Source: Muribaculaceae bacterium
GTDB lineage: Bacteria > Bacteroidota > Bacteroidia > Bacteroidales > Muribaculaceae
DNA: 64,000 nt
Reading direction: 5' to 3'
NCBI GenBank assembly: GCA_017557425.1
Contig: JAFYYU010000012.1
Coordinates: 248,001-312,000 of the forward strand
Of the stretch, positions 8,956 through 18,174 are shown in pieces; positions within the stretch are counted from its first letter, which is position 1, and every line of letters starts with the position of its first letter. The position numbers and the translations under genes were made by a program. Under the pieces are notes generated by a model, which was not told the origin of the DNA, did not search any database, and saw nothing but the letters and a program-made list of their open reading frames with translations.

Positions 8956-9539
8956 TAATGAAGAAAGTAATGAACAAATCCATGTTGCTGGCCGCGATGG
9001 CTTTAATGTTACTCACGGCATGTAACGACAGTGAGAGTTACGCCGACCGCTTGAACAATGAGCGCAATGCCGTCAATGCTTATCTGGCCAATCACCGCGT
9101 GGTGATGTCAATCCCAGAAGATACCATCTTTGAAGTGGGGGAGAATGCCCCATTCTATAGGGTGGATGAAGATGGAAATGTATATATGCAGGTGCTGAAT
9201 GCAGGCGACCGTGTAGGGGACCGCGCCAAGGATGGCGAGCCCATATATTTCCGCTATTCGCGATATAGCCTTTCCACCTGGTATGCCGATGGTCAGTTGG
9301 TTGCCCTTGGCGATGCTAATGAGTACACGATGAGCGCCAGCCCCTATTCATTTAATTTCAAGGATTATACGTTGCCTTCCTCGTCACAATGGGGTTATGG
9401 CTTGCAATACCCGTTGCTTTTCCTCGGCGTGGAATGTGAGGTGAACCTGATTATCAAATCTCAGTACGGCTTCACGAGTGAGATTTCCTATGTGACCCCC
9501 TACCTGTTCCATGTGCGTTACTTCCACAGCATGATTTAA
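8952..9539 (+). CDS. DUF4827-type lipoprotein
   Basis: 195 residues. A lipoprotein signal ends in LLTAC (lipobox Cys near residue 24). The body (SYADRLNNERNAVNAYL, FEVGENAPFYRVDEDGNVYMQV, YFRYSRYSL) matches my recollection of the Bacteroidetes DUF4827 family, which has an FKBP-like look but no assigned function. The start at 8952 overlaps the phosphoesterase stop; ATG codons at 8958 and 8970 are alternatives. It sits between nrnA-like and glmM genes, 24 nt before glmM. Membrane anchoring is inferred from the lipobox. Confidence 0.8.
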   Translation: MIMKKVMNKSMLLAAMALMLLTACNDSESYADRLNNERNAVNAYLANHRVVMSIPEDTIFEVGENAPFYRVDEDGNVYMQVLNAGDRVGDRAKDGEPIYFRYSRYSLSTWYADGQLVALGDANEYTMSASPYSFNFKDYTLPSSSQWGYGLQYPLLFLGVECEVNLIIKSQYGFTSEISYVTPYLFHVRYFHSMI

Positions 9540-9563
9540 CAACTAAAAACCAATAACTAAATA

Positions 9564-10949
9564 ATGTCCCTTATAAAATCAATATCTGGAATCCGCGGTA
9601 CCATCGGCGGTAACGCTGGCGATGGACTCACACCGCTCGACATTGTCAAATTCACATCGGCCTACGCCACATTTATGCGGCGTAATTCGCCTGTACAATC
9701 AAACGTCATCGTCGTTGGCCGTGATGCCCGTTTGTCGGGACGCATGGTGCTCAATACCGTTGTCGGCACATTAACAGGCATGGGCTTTGATGTCGTGAAC
9801 ATCGGATTGGCTACCACTCCTACAACCGAGTTGGCAGTGGTGGGCGAACATGCCTGTGGCGGTATCATCATCACCGCCTCTCACAATCCTAAACAGTGGA
9901 ATGCACTCAAGTTGCTCAACCACAACGGGGAATTCCTTACCGATGCCGAGGGCAAGGAGGTGCTGCGACTGGCCGAGGCCGAGGACTTTGATTATGCCGA
10001 CGTGGACCATCTGGGACGTGAGCAAAAGAACTATACCTGGTTGCGCCGACACATCGACCATGTGTTGGCTCTTGACCTCGTTGACGTTGAGGCTATCTGC
10101 AAGGCTGACTTTACAGTCGCTGTCGATGCCGTGAACTCCGTCGGCGGTATTGCCATCCCGCGGCTGCTCGAAGAGCTGGGCGTCAAGCGGGTGGAGAAAC
10201 TCTTCTGTGACCCCACGGGCAACTTTGGCCACACGCCCGAGCCCATTCCTGAGAACTTGACAGCCATCAGCGACTATATGCGCCAGGGCAAGGCCGATGT
10301 GGGCTTTGTCGTGGATCCTGATGTGGACCGCCTGGCCATCGTGATGGAGAACGGTGAATTCTTTGTCGAGGAATATACCCTGGTCGCTGTGGCCGACTAT
10401 GTGCTGTCCCATACCCCTGGCTCGACTGTGAGCAACCTGTCTTCTTCGCGTGCCCTGCGTGACGTGACGGTGAACCATGGTTGTACCTATACCGCTGCTG
10501 CTGTGGGCGAGGTCAATGTGACGACTGAGATGCGCCGCACGGGCGCCGTTATCGGTGGCGAGGGTAATGGCGGTGTCATTTATCCTGCCAGCCACTATGG
10601 CCGTGACGCCCTCGTGGGAGTGGCGTTGTTCCTCTCGTTGCTTGCCAAGAGCGGAAAGAAGGTGAGCGAGCTCAAGCAGACTTATCCCCAGTACAGCATC
10701 GCAAAGACCAAACTTGAACTCAAGCCCGGAATGGACGTGGATGCCATCCTCAAGGCTGTCGAGAAGCACTATCAAGGTGAGCAGATGACGACCATCGACG
10801 GCGTGAAGATCGACTTTGCCGATGGCTGGGTGCACCTGCGCAAAAGCAATACCGAGCCGATCATCCGCATCTATAGCGAGGCGCATTCTATGCAGGAGGC
10901 CGAACAGCTGGGCAACGATGTCAAGCAAATCGTCCTCTCACTCATCTGA
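9564..10949 (+). CDS. glmM: Phosphoglucosamine mutase
   Basis: 461 residues. The protein converts glucosamine-6-phosphate to glucosamine-1-phosphate on the way to UDP-GlcNAc. Alpha-D-phosphohexomutase motifs: GRDARLSG, the phosphoserine loop TASHNP (Ser106), metal loop DPDVDRL, sugar loop GEGNGGVI and phosphate-binding RKSNTEPIIRIYSEA at the C-terminus. Bacteroidetes use this phosphohexomutase form as GlmM, although PMM/PGM activity cannot be excluded from sequence. It is the last gene of the nrnA-like/DUF4827 operon and is followed by a strong terminator. Confidence 0.9.
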   Translation: MSLIKSISGIRGTIGGNAGDGLTPLDIVKFTSAYATFMRRNSPVQSNVIVVGRDARLSGRMVLNTVVGTLTGMGFDVVNIGLATTPTTELAVVGEHACGGIIITASHNPKQWNALKLLNHNGEFLTDAEGKEVLRLAEAEDFDYADVDHLGREQKNYTWLRRHIDHVLALDLVDVEAICKADFTVAVDAVNSVGGIAIPRLLEELGVKRVEKLFCDPTGNFGHTPEPIPENLTAISDYMRQGKADVGFVVDPDVDRLAIVMENGEFFVEEYTLVAVADYVLSHTPGSTVSNLSSSRALRDVTVNHGCTYTAAAVGEVNVTTEMRRTGAVIGGEGNGGVIYPASHYGRDALVGVALFLSLLAKSGKKVSELKQTYPQYSIAKTKLELKPGMDVDAILKAVEKHYQGEQMTTIDGVKIDFADGWVHLRKSNTEPIIRIYSEAHSMQEAEQLGNDVKQIVLSLI

Positions 10950-10969
10950 TTTTGCAAAAGAATACTTCA

Positions 10970-11002
10970 CACAAAAAAGCGGCTTTTGCCGCTTTTTTTG
11001 TG
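10970..11002 (+). terminator. Rho-independent terminator after glmM
   Basis: AGCGGC-TTTT-GCCGCT (10978-10993) is followed by seven Ts. The stem can extend outward through CACAAAAA and TTTTTGTG. Confidence 0.9.
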
Positions 11003-11184
11003 TTTTGCCGTATCGTTTTTTGTGATTTTCCTACTGTTTTCGGTAGTTGCTTTTCCGCTCCTTGTTTCAGATTACCCCCGAATGACCTTTTTCTTTTTTA
11101 AAACATTGGAAATCAAATATTTAAGTGTGCTGAAAAGACCTTCGAATGCTGGTGGTTTTTGGTTATTTTTCCGTTATTCAAGTG

Positions 11185-11192
11185 TAACTTTG
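11185..11192 (+). promoter_or_regulatory. -7 box of a possible small-RNA promoter
   Basis: TAACTTTG is preceded by TTG at 11159-11161, a 23-nt spacing that is slightly long. No gene starts downstream before the valS promoter. Confidence 0.45.
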
Positions 11193-11197
11193 CAAGT

Positions 11198-11325
11198 GAG
11201 AGAAAACCTGTTTTTCTCCCTTGGAAAATCATTAGACTAATAGCAAAAAATAATATAAACCATCATCACTTCTATCTAAGCTATAGCGGCTGATTTGTTC
11301 CTCAGGCAGATCAGCCGCTTTTCTT
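11198..11325 (+). ncRNA. Candidate small RNA between glmM and valS
   Basis: A transcript of about 125 nt is predicted from the -7 box at 11185-11192. Its 5' end folds as GAGAAAA (11200-11206) with TTTTCTC (11212-11218). Its 3' end is a 10-bp perfect stem AGCGGCTGAT (11285-11294) with ATCAGCCGCT (11310-11319), followed by TTTTC. valS has its own promoter further downstream. I do not recognise a known RNA family. It could instead be an untranslated leader or remnant. Confidence 0.35.
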
Positions 11326-11386
11326 GCAACATCAAGCAAAGAATACTCACAAGCAGACCAAAACCACTATCTTTCAACTAAAACCC

Positions 11387-11417
11387 TTTGCCGTTTGGCG
11401 GTTTTTCACTAATTTTG
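11387..11417 (+). promoter_or_regulatory. valS promoter
   Basis: TTTG (11387-11390), 19 nt, then TAATTTTG (11410-11417): a close match to the Bacteroidetes consensus. The leader to ATG 11458 is about 35 nt. Confidence 0.75.
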
Positions 11418-11457
11418 CCGTTTGAAAAAAAATGAACACTATAATAATGTTTAAACA

Positions 11458-14172
11458 ATGAGCGAAAAAGAAAACACTTTGGCAACAAAATACGACCCTA
11501 AAGAGGTCGAAGACAAGTGGTATCAATATTGGGACGAGCATGGCCTGTTCAAGAGCGTTCCCGACGAGCGCGAGCCGTATTGCATCGTGATTCCGCCACC
11601 CAATGTGACGGGTGTGCTACATATGGGCCACATGCTCAACAACACCATCCAGGACATCCTCATCCGCCGTGCGCGCATGGAGGGCAAGAACGCCCTGTGG
11701 GTGCCTGGCACCGACCATGCTTCGATTGCTACCGAGGCCAAGGTGGTGAAGCGCCTTGCCGAGCAGGGTATCCGCAAGCGTGACCTCACCCGCGACGAGT
11801 TCCTCAAGCATGCCTGGGACTGGACCCACGAGCATGGTGGCATCATCCTGCAGCAGTTGCGCAAGCTGGGTGCCTCCTGTGACTGGAGCCGTACCGCCTT
11901 CACGATGGACGAGACCCGCAGCAACAGCGTGTTGAAGGTCTTCGTCGATCTCTACGACAAGGGTTATATCTACCGTGGACTGCGCATGGTGAACTGGGAT
12001 CCCAAGGCCCAGACCGCATTGAGCAACGAGGAGGTGATCTACAAGGAGGAGAAAAGCCACCTGTTCCATCTCAAGTATTATGTTGACGGTCTGCAGACTC
12101 TCGAGAATGAGGAGCAGCTGCGTGCCGAGGGCAACATCATCCATAAGGACGAGAAGGGCTACTATGCCGTCGTTGCCACCACGCGTCCCGAGACCATCAT
12201 GGGTGATACCGCCATGTGTATCAATCCCAAGGATCCCAAGAACCAGTGGCTCAAGGGCCGCAAGGTCATCGTCCCCCTAGTGGGCCGCGTGATCAACGTG
12301 ATCGAGGACCGCTATGTCGAGATAGAGTTCGGTACGGGCTGCTTGAAGGTCACTCCCGCCCACGACCCCAACGACTATGTGCTGGGCAAGACCCATAATC
12401 TGGAAACCATCGACATCTTCAACGCCGATGCCACCATCAGCGAGCAGTCGCCGTTGTACGTCGGCATGGACCGCATGGAGTGCCGCAAAGTGATTATCGA
12501 GGACCTCAAGAATGCAGGCCTGATGGAACGCATTGAGGACTACGAGAACAAGGTGGGCTATAGCGAGCGCAACAGCGACACTGCTGTCGAGCCGCGCCTG
12601 TGTATGCAGTGGTTCCTGAAGATGAAGCACTTTGCCGACATCGCCTTGCCCTGCGTCATGAACGACGAACTCAAGTTCCATCCTGCCAAATACAAGAACA
12701 TCTACAACGTGTGGTTGGAGGGTATCCAGGACTGGTGCATCTCGCGCCAACTGTGGTGGGGACACCGCATTCCCGCCTATTTCCTGCCCACCGATGACGA
12801 GACCAATGAGGTCTATGTAGTGGCAATGAACGACGAAGAGGCCTTGGAGAAGGCCCGCAAGATTCCCGGATACGAGAATATCGAGGCCAGCCAGCTGCGC
12901 CGTGACGAGGATGCCCTCGACACCTGGTTCAGCTCGTGGTTGTGGCCCATTTCGCTGTTTGACGGCATCAACAACCCCGGTAACGAGGAAATCAAGTACT
13001 ATTATCCCACCAACGACTTGGTAACTGCTCCCGACATCATCTTCTTCTGGGTAGCACGCATGATCATGGCGGGATATGAGTATATGGGTGACATGCCTTT
13101 CCGCAACGTATATTTCACGGGTGTCGTGCGCGACAAGCTGGGCCGCAAGATGTCCAAGTCGCTGGGTAACTCGCCCGACCCGCTCATGCTCATCGACAAG
13201 TTCGGTGCCGATGGCGTACGCATGGGTCTGATGCTTGCTGCTCCTGCCGGTAACGACATCCTCTACGATGACGCTCTGTGTGAGCAAGGCCGCAACTTCA
13301 ACAACAAGATCTGGAATGCCTTCCGCCTTGTTAAGGGCTGGGAGGTAGCCGATGTCGAGCAGCCCGAGCCTTGCCGTCAGGCGGTGCTCTGGTTCCGCAA
13401 TACGCTCAACGATGCCTTGGCGACTGTCAAGGACCACTTCTCGAAGTTCCGCCTGAGCGATGCCATGATGGTGCTTTACCGCCTGTTCTGGGAGGAGTTC
13501 TCGGCATGGTATCTCGAGGCAGTGAAGCCTGCCTACGGCCAGCCTATGGACCGTGCCACGATGCAGGCTACGCTCGAGTTCTTCGACATGCTGTTGCGTC
13601 TGCTGCACCCATTCATGCCGTTCATCACCGAGGAACTGTGGCAGCATCTGGCCGAGCGCAAGGACGGCGAGAGCATCATGTATGCCCGCATTCCTGAGCC
13701 TGAGCAGGCCGACCAGGCCTTGCTTAAGGCCATGGCCGACGTCAAGGAAATCGTGGGCGGTGTGCGCAATGTGCGCAAGCAGAAGAATCTCCCCAATAAG
13801 GAACAACTCACGCTGCAGGCCGTTGGCGGCTTGAACAACCCGTTCGAGGCCATCATCATCAAGCTTGCAGGTCTCGAGAATATCGAGGCTGTGGCCGAGA
13901 AGGATGCCACGGCATCCGCCTTTATGGTCGGTACCGCTGAGTTCGCCGTTCCTCTGGCCGGCAGCATCGACGTTGAGGAGGAAATCAAGAAGCTTGAGGC
14001 CGACTTGGAATATACCCGTGGCTTCCTGGCAAGCGTGGACAAGAAACTGAGCAACGAGCGCTTCGTCGCCAATGCTCCCGAGGCCGTTGTCGCCAACGAG
14101 CGCAAGAAAAAGGCCGATGCCGAGAGCAAGATCGCCACGATGGAGCAAGCCCTCCAGCAATTGAAAAAGTAA
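11458..14172 (+). CDS. valS: Valyl-tRNA synthetase
   Basis: 904 residues, a normal length for bacterial ValRS. It charges tRNA-Val with valine in the cytoplasm. Class I signatures are intact: [13 protein letters not shown] (HIGH-type motif at 55-58) and [10 protein letters not shown] (KMSKS at 564-568). The editing domain carries the [12 protein letters not shown] region and [15 protein letters not shown]. The C-terminus ends in the ValRS tRNA-binding coiled coil ([16 protein letters not shown] onward). It is followed at 45 nt by rpiB and then a membrane protein gene, probably one transcription unit. No T-box leader is seen. Confidence 0.97.
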   Translation: MSEKENTLATKYDPKEVEDKWYQYWDEHGLFKSVPDEREPYCIVIPPPNVTGVLHMGHMLNNTIQDILIRRARMEGKNALWVPGTDHASIATEAKVVKRLAEQGIRKRDLTRDEFLKHAWDWTHEHGGIILQQLRKLGASCDWSRTAFTMDETRSNSVLKVFVDLYDKGYIYRGLRMVNWDPKAQTALSNEEVIYKEEKSHLFHLKYYVDGLQTLENEEQLRAEGNIIHKDEKGYYAVVATTRPETIMGDTAMCINPKDPKNQWLKGRKVIVPLVGRVINVIEDRYVEIEFGTGCLKVTPAHDPNDYVLGKTHNLETIDIFNADATISEQSPLYVGMDRMECRKVIIEDLKNAGLMERIEDYENKVGYSERNSDTAVEPRLCMQWFLKMKHFADIALPCVMNDELKFHPAKYKNIYNVWLEGIQDWCISRQLWWGHRIPAYFLPTDDETNEVYVVAMNDEEALEKARKIPGYENIEASQLRRDEDALDTWFSSWLWPISLFDGINNPGNEEIKYYYPTNDLVTAPDIIFFWVARMIMAGYEYMGDMPFRNVYFTGVVRDKLGRKMSKSLGNSPDPLMLIDKFGADGVRMGLMLAAPAGNDILYDDALCEQGRNFNNKIWNAFRLVKGWEVADVEQPEPCRQAVLWFRNTLNDALATVKDHFSKFRLSDAMMVLYRLFWEEFSAWYLEAVKPAYGQPMDRATMQATLEFFDMLLRLLHPFMPFITEELWQHLAERKDGESIMYARIPEPEQADQALLKAMADVKEIVGGVRNVRKQKNLPNKEQLTLQAVGGLNNPFEAIIIKLAGLENIEAVAEKDATASAFMVGTAEFAVPLAGSIDVEEEIKKLEADLEYTRGFLASVDKKLSNERFVANAPEAVVANERKKKADAESKIATMEQALQQLKK

Positions 14173-14217
14173 TGTTCACTGTGCCGTGGCTCGCCACGGC
14201 CACAAGACAATGGAATA

Positions 14218-14676
14218 ATGGAAAAATCAATTTTGAAGCCCGGCATTCCCGTGGCACTGTGCAGCGACCACGCCGGATTCCAGACCAAGGAGGCCGTCAA
14301 GCAGTGGCTGGAAGGGCAAGGTATCGCCTATAAGGACTTCGGTACCTATAACGAGGACAGTTGTGATTATCCCGACTTTGCCCACCCCTGTGCCGAGGCT
14401 GTCGAGCAGGGCATCTGCTATCCCGGAATCGCCGTGTGTGGCAGTGGTGAAGGCATCAACATTACCCTCAACAAGCACCAGGGTGTGCGTTCGGCTCTGT
14501 GCTGGCGTCTGGCGGTAGCCCGTCTGGCGCGTCAGCACAACGATGCCAACGTGCTGGCCATGCCCGGCCGCTTTGTCACCGACGAGGAGGCCGTTGCCAT
14601 GGTCGAGGCCTTCCTGACGACCCCCTACGAGGGTGGACGCCACCAGCGCCGCATCGACAAGATCCCGGTGAAGTAA
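14218..14676 (+). CDS. rpiB: Ribose-5-phosphate isomerase B
   Basis: 152 residues, typical for the RpiB/LacAB family. It interconverts ribose-5-phosphate and ribulose-5-phosphate in the pentose phosphate pathway. Visible motifs: CSDHAGFQTKEAV, the active-site loop AVCGSGEGINITLNKHQGVRSAL with the catalytic Cys, and RQHNDANVLAMPGRF. The loop reads CGSGEGI where CGTGIGM or CGSGIGM is more usual. It lies 45 nt after valS, with a GCCGTGG/CCACGGC hairpin in the gap, and 13 nt before the membrane protein gene. Confidence 0.93.
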   Translation: MEKSILKPGIPVALCSDHAGFQTKEAVKQWLEGQGIAYKDFGTYNEDSCDYPDFAHPCAEAVEQGICYPGIAVCGSGEGINITLNKHQGVRSALCWRLAVARLARQHNDANVLAMPGRFVTDEEAVAMVEAFLTTPYEGGRHQRRIDKIPVK

Positions 14677-14689
14677 GACAATGTAGGCA

Positions 14690-16342
14690 ATGGCAGCGTC
14701 ATCCTCACACAAGAAGTGGTTTGACAACAACCGTGGATGGTTGTTTTTGGCGCTTGTCACGATAGCCTTTTACATTCACAACCTGCTGTCACCCGAGTTT
14801 CTGGACGATTACGTCTATAAATTCGTGTTCGATAAGAGCGGTCCTGATTATTCCCAGCGCATCAGTAACCTGTGGGATGTTTTCCGTTCCCAGTACGGTT
14901 TCTACTTTGCATGGAACGGACGCACAGGCGTTCAGTTCCTCGGGCAACTGTTTTGCGGACTGTTGGGCAAACCTTTATTCAATGTCCTGAATGCGCTTGT
15001 TTTTGCTGCATTCATCTATCTGCTTCGCCGTCAGGTCGCTGAAAAAGGAAAATATACATTATTTTCCTATGCCTTAGCCGTGGCCTTGGTTTTGCTGTTG
15101 CCCACCTTCTGTGAAACCTTCTTGTGGGTGGTAGGCAGCGTCAATTACCTGTGGTGCTCGACAGGCGTGTTGCTGTTTCTATGGTTTTATGAGAAAAACC
15201 ATGAGTTACCCGTCAACAAGCGGCTGATAGCCTTGTGGCCCTGTGTTTTCCTGCTCGGGTGGACCCATGAGGGCATAGTTTTGCCGCTGGCCGCGGCGCT
15301 GGTCGCTATCAATGTGTTGACGATCAAAAAGTCGCTGCGAACGCGCGGTTTTTGGCTGGCGCTGATTCTGTTGGCAGGCACCTGTATGGCAGCGTTTGCC
15401 CCGTCGCTCATCACGCGCTCGGGAGCCTCGTCCGGCATGTACAAGGCCTTGATACTCCGAAAGCTGTTGCCCTTCTGCAATGTGCTGTCCCAACTCAGGC
15501 TGGTTTATCTGGCCATCCTATTGACGCTCGTGCTTTGCATCAGGCACAGGGATGTCGTGTTGCGCACAATCAAGAGGAATGTCCACCTGATTATAGCGGT
15601 ATTGTTGTCGTTTGGCATCGTTTTTGCCTCAGGTATGCCCATCACCCGTCCTGCTTTTGGCCTGGAGTTTTTCTCGTTGGTGTATCTGTTGCGGCTTGTT
15701 GGTGAAGCGGTGCCCGAGCTTAACGCTAAGTTATTGAACGGGCTTGGCATTCTGCTCACTGCGGGAATCGTCGTGTTCTATGGCCTGATGATGCGTCATG
15801 CCGTCCCCAACTGGCAAGAAACCGAGCGGCTCGTGAATCAGATCGAACAGAACACTGACAGCATCATCAGCACCCAAGAGCATGACGCAGGACCGTTCAC
15901 CTCGTTCATGTGCACGATGATAGAAAAGGACACGTCGGATTATGCGACGAATTTCGACCCGCGCACCGAGCCTGCCAGCATTGCGGCGACCTATCACCGC
16001 AAATCCCTGGTTTTCTTGCCCAAGACGCTGCTCGATGACCTCAAAACCAATCCCCAGCATTATGACACGCTGAACCTGAAGTCGCCCTACGGCTTCTATA
16101 TCAAGCGGATAGGCGAGAATGAGCATATCAGTCAGGTGAACTACATCTTGCGACCATTGGAAGACCCCAATCAGGCTTCATTTTTCAGGCGGCTGGCCAT
16201 CAAGGCCTCACATTATCCCGACACGATATCCGAGACGCATCAATGGGTCGTGCTGGACTTGTATGGCGACAAGTATCTTGTAGTCAACAAGATAAATGGC
16301 ATAAAAGACCGTCTGGACGGTATCCAGATAGTCAATGACTGA
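14690..16342 (+). CDS. Polytopic membrane protein, DUF6056-like
   Basis: 550 residues. Repeated hydrophobic segments (roughly ten) span residues 15-370, followed by a soluble C-terminal region of about 180 residues. The first loop carries SPEFLDDYVYKFVF and the second WNGRTGVQFLGQLF; an acidic pair after the first helix and an Arg in the next loop resemble GT-C-type glycosyltransferases and, from memory, the DUF6056 family. Function is not established. It is probably cotranscribed with valS and rpiB and converges with the endonuclease gene 14 nt downstream. Confidence 0.7.
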   Translation: MAASSSHKKWFDNNRGWLFLALVTIAFYIHNLLSPEFLDDYVYKFVFDKSGPDYSQRISNLWDVFRSQYGFYFAWNGRTGVQFLGQLFCGLLGKPLFNVLNALVFAAFIYLLRRQVAEKGKYTLFSYALAVALVLLLPTFCETFLWVVGSVNYLWCSTGVLLFLWFYEKNHELPVNKRLIALWPCVFLLGWTHEGIVLPLAAALVAINVLTIKKSLRTRGFWLALILLAGTCMAAFAPSLITRSGASSGMYKALILRKLLPFCNVLSQLRLVYLAILLTLVLCIRHRDVVLRTIKRNVHLIIAVLLSFGIVFASGMPITRPAFGLEFFSLVYLLRLVGEAVPELNAKLLNGLGILLTAGIVVFYGLMMRHAVPNWQETERLVNQIEQNTDSIISTQEHDAGPFTSFMCTMIEKDTSDYATNFDPRTEPASIAATYHRKSLVFLPKTLLDDLKTNPQHYDTLNLKSPYGFYIKRIGENEHISQVNYILRPLEDPNQASFFRRLAIKASHYPDTISETHQWVVLDLYGDKYLVVNKINGIKDRLDGIQIVND

Positions 16343-16356
16343 GAAAATCCGATTTT

Positions 16357-18147
16357 TTAAGAATTCAGTATTATATCGATGACTAAGTTCACGTCGGCGA
16401 TGTTGACCTCTTCGTCCTCGTTGACGTCACAGTCGTTGTCCGACTCACCGCCCAGGATGACTTCGATGATGCAGTTCACGTCGGCAATGTTGACCTCGCC
16501 GTCACCGTTCACGTCGCCTTTGAGCTTCTTGCTGCGGCAATAGATGGTGATGTCGTCAATGTTGACGCGGGAGCCCGATGTCTGGGAAATAGCGAAGCGC
16601 AACGGCCAGTCGCTGTCGACCTCCAAGATGAAGTGCTGCAGGCTGCCTCTGGTGACGGTCACTGACCCTAAGCCGATCCATGAGCTACCTTGATTAGTGC
16701 TGTAAGCAACCGAAAGATCGGCATCGCTGTCGTTACCATAGCTTGCGGCATAGAAGCCAATGGCCCTGACGTCAGTCACACTCTCAAGCATAGTGATGGC
16801 ACTGTTGCTGCTTTTGCCAAATCGGCATGAGAGTTTGTCATGACTCATGCTGTCGCCCCAGATACCGGCGTCGGTGAAGTACCAAGTCCAGGCATGTCCC
16901 TGAATTTCCTTGTTCCAGTATCCGCCGGTCTCACAGTCTTCCCAGTCCTCCATGATACTATCACCGTGTATCGTTGGATCCGGTCCGGGGTCCTGCTTGG
17001 TGGCTGTGGCGGTAACCGAGAATGTTGTCGATGCCTCGCTGCTGCTGATGGTAATGAAGTCGGTGTAGGTATCTTCTTCATCGGCAGCAAAGGTGATGAT
17101 GAACGAGGTGCCGTTGTTCACTTCGCTGGCCGTGAAGGTGTCGGCGCTCGAGTGGAAATAATCATTGTCGGTTATCGCCAGGGTGAGTGGCTGGTTCAGT
17201 CCCTCGCCCTTGAGGTTGATAACATAGTTCAACTCGGTGCCGACGGGAGTCGAGCCCAAGTCAATATATGAACCGTTGGCCGGAGAGGTGATAGTCGGAG
17301 TGACAATGCCGCTTGAGCCAGTCCAGGGCTTGCCCTGCATGTCGCCCCAGATGTATTCAGCCAACTCGGGGTGGTCGATAAAGGGGTTGCGGTTCCCTTG
17401 TATGCCATAGACGGCCTCATTGCGCTTGATTTCCTTATCGCTGACGGGATCGAGCCTGGTCCACTCCATGAGCATGTTGATGGTCCAGGTCGAGAAAGCC
17501 TTATATTTATTGGTCCGATAGTCAAGTTGGTCGCTGCCGGGCCAGTTAGGCAACTCATTCTTGTAGCAGGTCACCATATAGAAATAGGTGCGTGCCAGGT
17601 CGCCCTTGTATTCGTCATCGGGCTCGAAGACGGTGCCTGAGTAGCCGGGATAGGTGCAGGTGCCCAGTTTACCCTTGGCCACGTAGTTGCCGTAGGAGAG
17701 GCGTGTACCGTTGGCGCAAACGCCATAAGGATTATTGCCTCTTTGGCTGTTTACTTTGATGTCGGTTGGATAAACATGGAACACGTCGGTGTTCATGGGG
17801 GCTACGGCGCCATTGAACCAGCTCCTGGGAAAGCTGTGCTCACGGTTATAACCCTCGCCCACATGCGAGGCCGACGAGCCATTGTCGCTGGGCCTGTAAC
17901 GCACGTTGCTGTAGATATCGATGATATAGCCCTCACTATCGGTGTCAGCAGTCCTGAAAGCGCTGAGCAGTCCCGAAGTGTAGGACACTTCCCTGTGATC
18001 GCGGATGATGTTGCACAAGGCAGTCATCAGTGACTCGTCGCTTTTGCCAATGGCACTCTTGTAATAGTTCACGGGTTCGCTGGCCAGTGAGGTCAGTGCT
18101 ATTACTGCCATTGACAGCAGCAGGGATATTCGTGTATGCTTGCTCAT
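16357..18147 (-). CDS. Secreted endonuclease I family protein with dockerin
   Basis: 596 residues with a signal peptide (MSKHTRISLLLSMAVIALTSLAS). The nuclease domain (about 30-270) has EndA/NucM motifs: GEGYNREHSFPRSWF (catalytic His region), VNSQRGNNPYG and FEPDDEYKGDLARTYFYM. A beta-sandwich of about 100 residues follows (TITSPANGSYIDLGSTPVG...FSVTATA), then a jelly-roll-like module ending VNIDDITIYC, then a dockerin-like pair (GDVNGDGEVNIADV, CDVNEDEEVNIADV). The family degrades DNA and RNA non-specifically outside the cell. It starts 27 nt after the rlmN stop and may be read from the same transcript. Confidence 0.88.
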   Translation of the reverse strand: MSKHTRISLLLSMAVIALTSLASEPVNYYKSAIGKSDESLMTALCNIIRDHREVSYTSGLLSAFRTADTDSEGYIIDIYSNVRYRPSDNGSSASHVGEGYNREHSFPRSWFNGAVAPMNTDVFHVYPTDIKVNSQRGNNPYGVCANGTRLSYGNYVAKGKLGTCTYPGYSGTVFEPDDEYKGDLARTYFYMVTCYKNELPNWPGSDQLDYRTNKYKAFSTWTINMLMEWTRLDPVSDKEIKRNEAVYGIQGNRNPFIDHPELAEYIWGDMQGKPWTGSSGIVTPTITSPANGSYIDLGSTPVGTELNYVINLKGEGLNQPLTLAITDNDYFHSSADTFTASEVNNGTSFIITFAADEEDTYTDFITISSSEASTTFSVTATATKQDPGPDPTIHGDSIMEDWEDCETGGYWNKEIQGHAWTWYFTDAGIWGDSMSHDKLSCRFGKSSNSAITMLESVTDVRAIGFYAASYGNDSDADLSVAYSTNQGSSWIGLGSVTVTRGSLQHFILEVDSDWPLRFAISQTSGSRVNIDDITIYCRSKKLKGDVNGDGEVNIADVNCIIEVILGGESDNDCDVNEDEEVNIADVNLVIDIILNS

Positions 18148-18174
18148 AGTCAGTCAGCTGGAATAATGGGGTGG

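Larger units (their letters stand above)
10950..11457. other. 508-bp intergenic region between glmM and valS
   Basis: No protein gene is supported. In order it holds the glmM terminator, an AT-rich stretch, an isolated -7 box (11185-11192), two stem-loops (11200-11218 and 11285-11319) that could belong to one small transcript, and the valS promoter (11387-11417). Confidence 0.6.

Noticed and set aside
10986-11240. 84-codon reading frame after glmM
   Set aside because: It starts inside the glmM terminator hairpin and is made of Phe/Leu/Ser from T-rich intergenic DNA.
11200-11457. A T-box riboswitch ahead of valS
   Set aside because: No T-box consensus (AGGGTGG-type anti-terminator) is seen, and valS has its own promoter beyond the hairpins.
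12277-14160. 627-codon reading frame antisense to valS
   Set aside because: Complete ValRS motifs on the plus strand explain the sequence. The antisense product has no recognisable domain.
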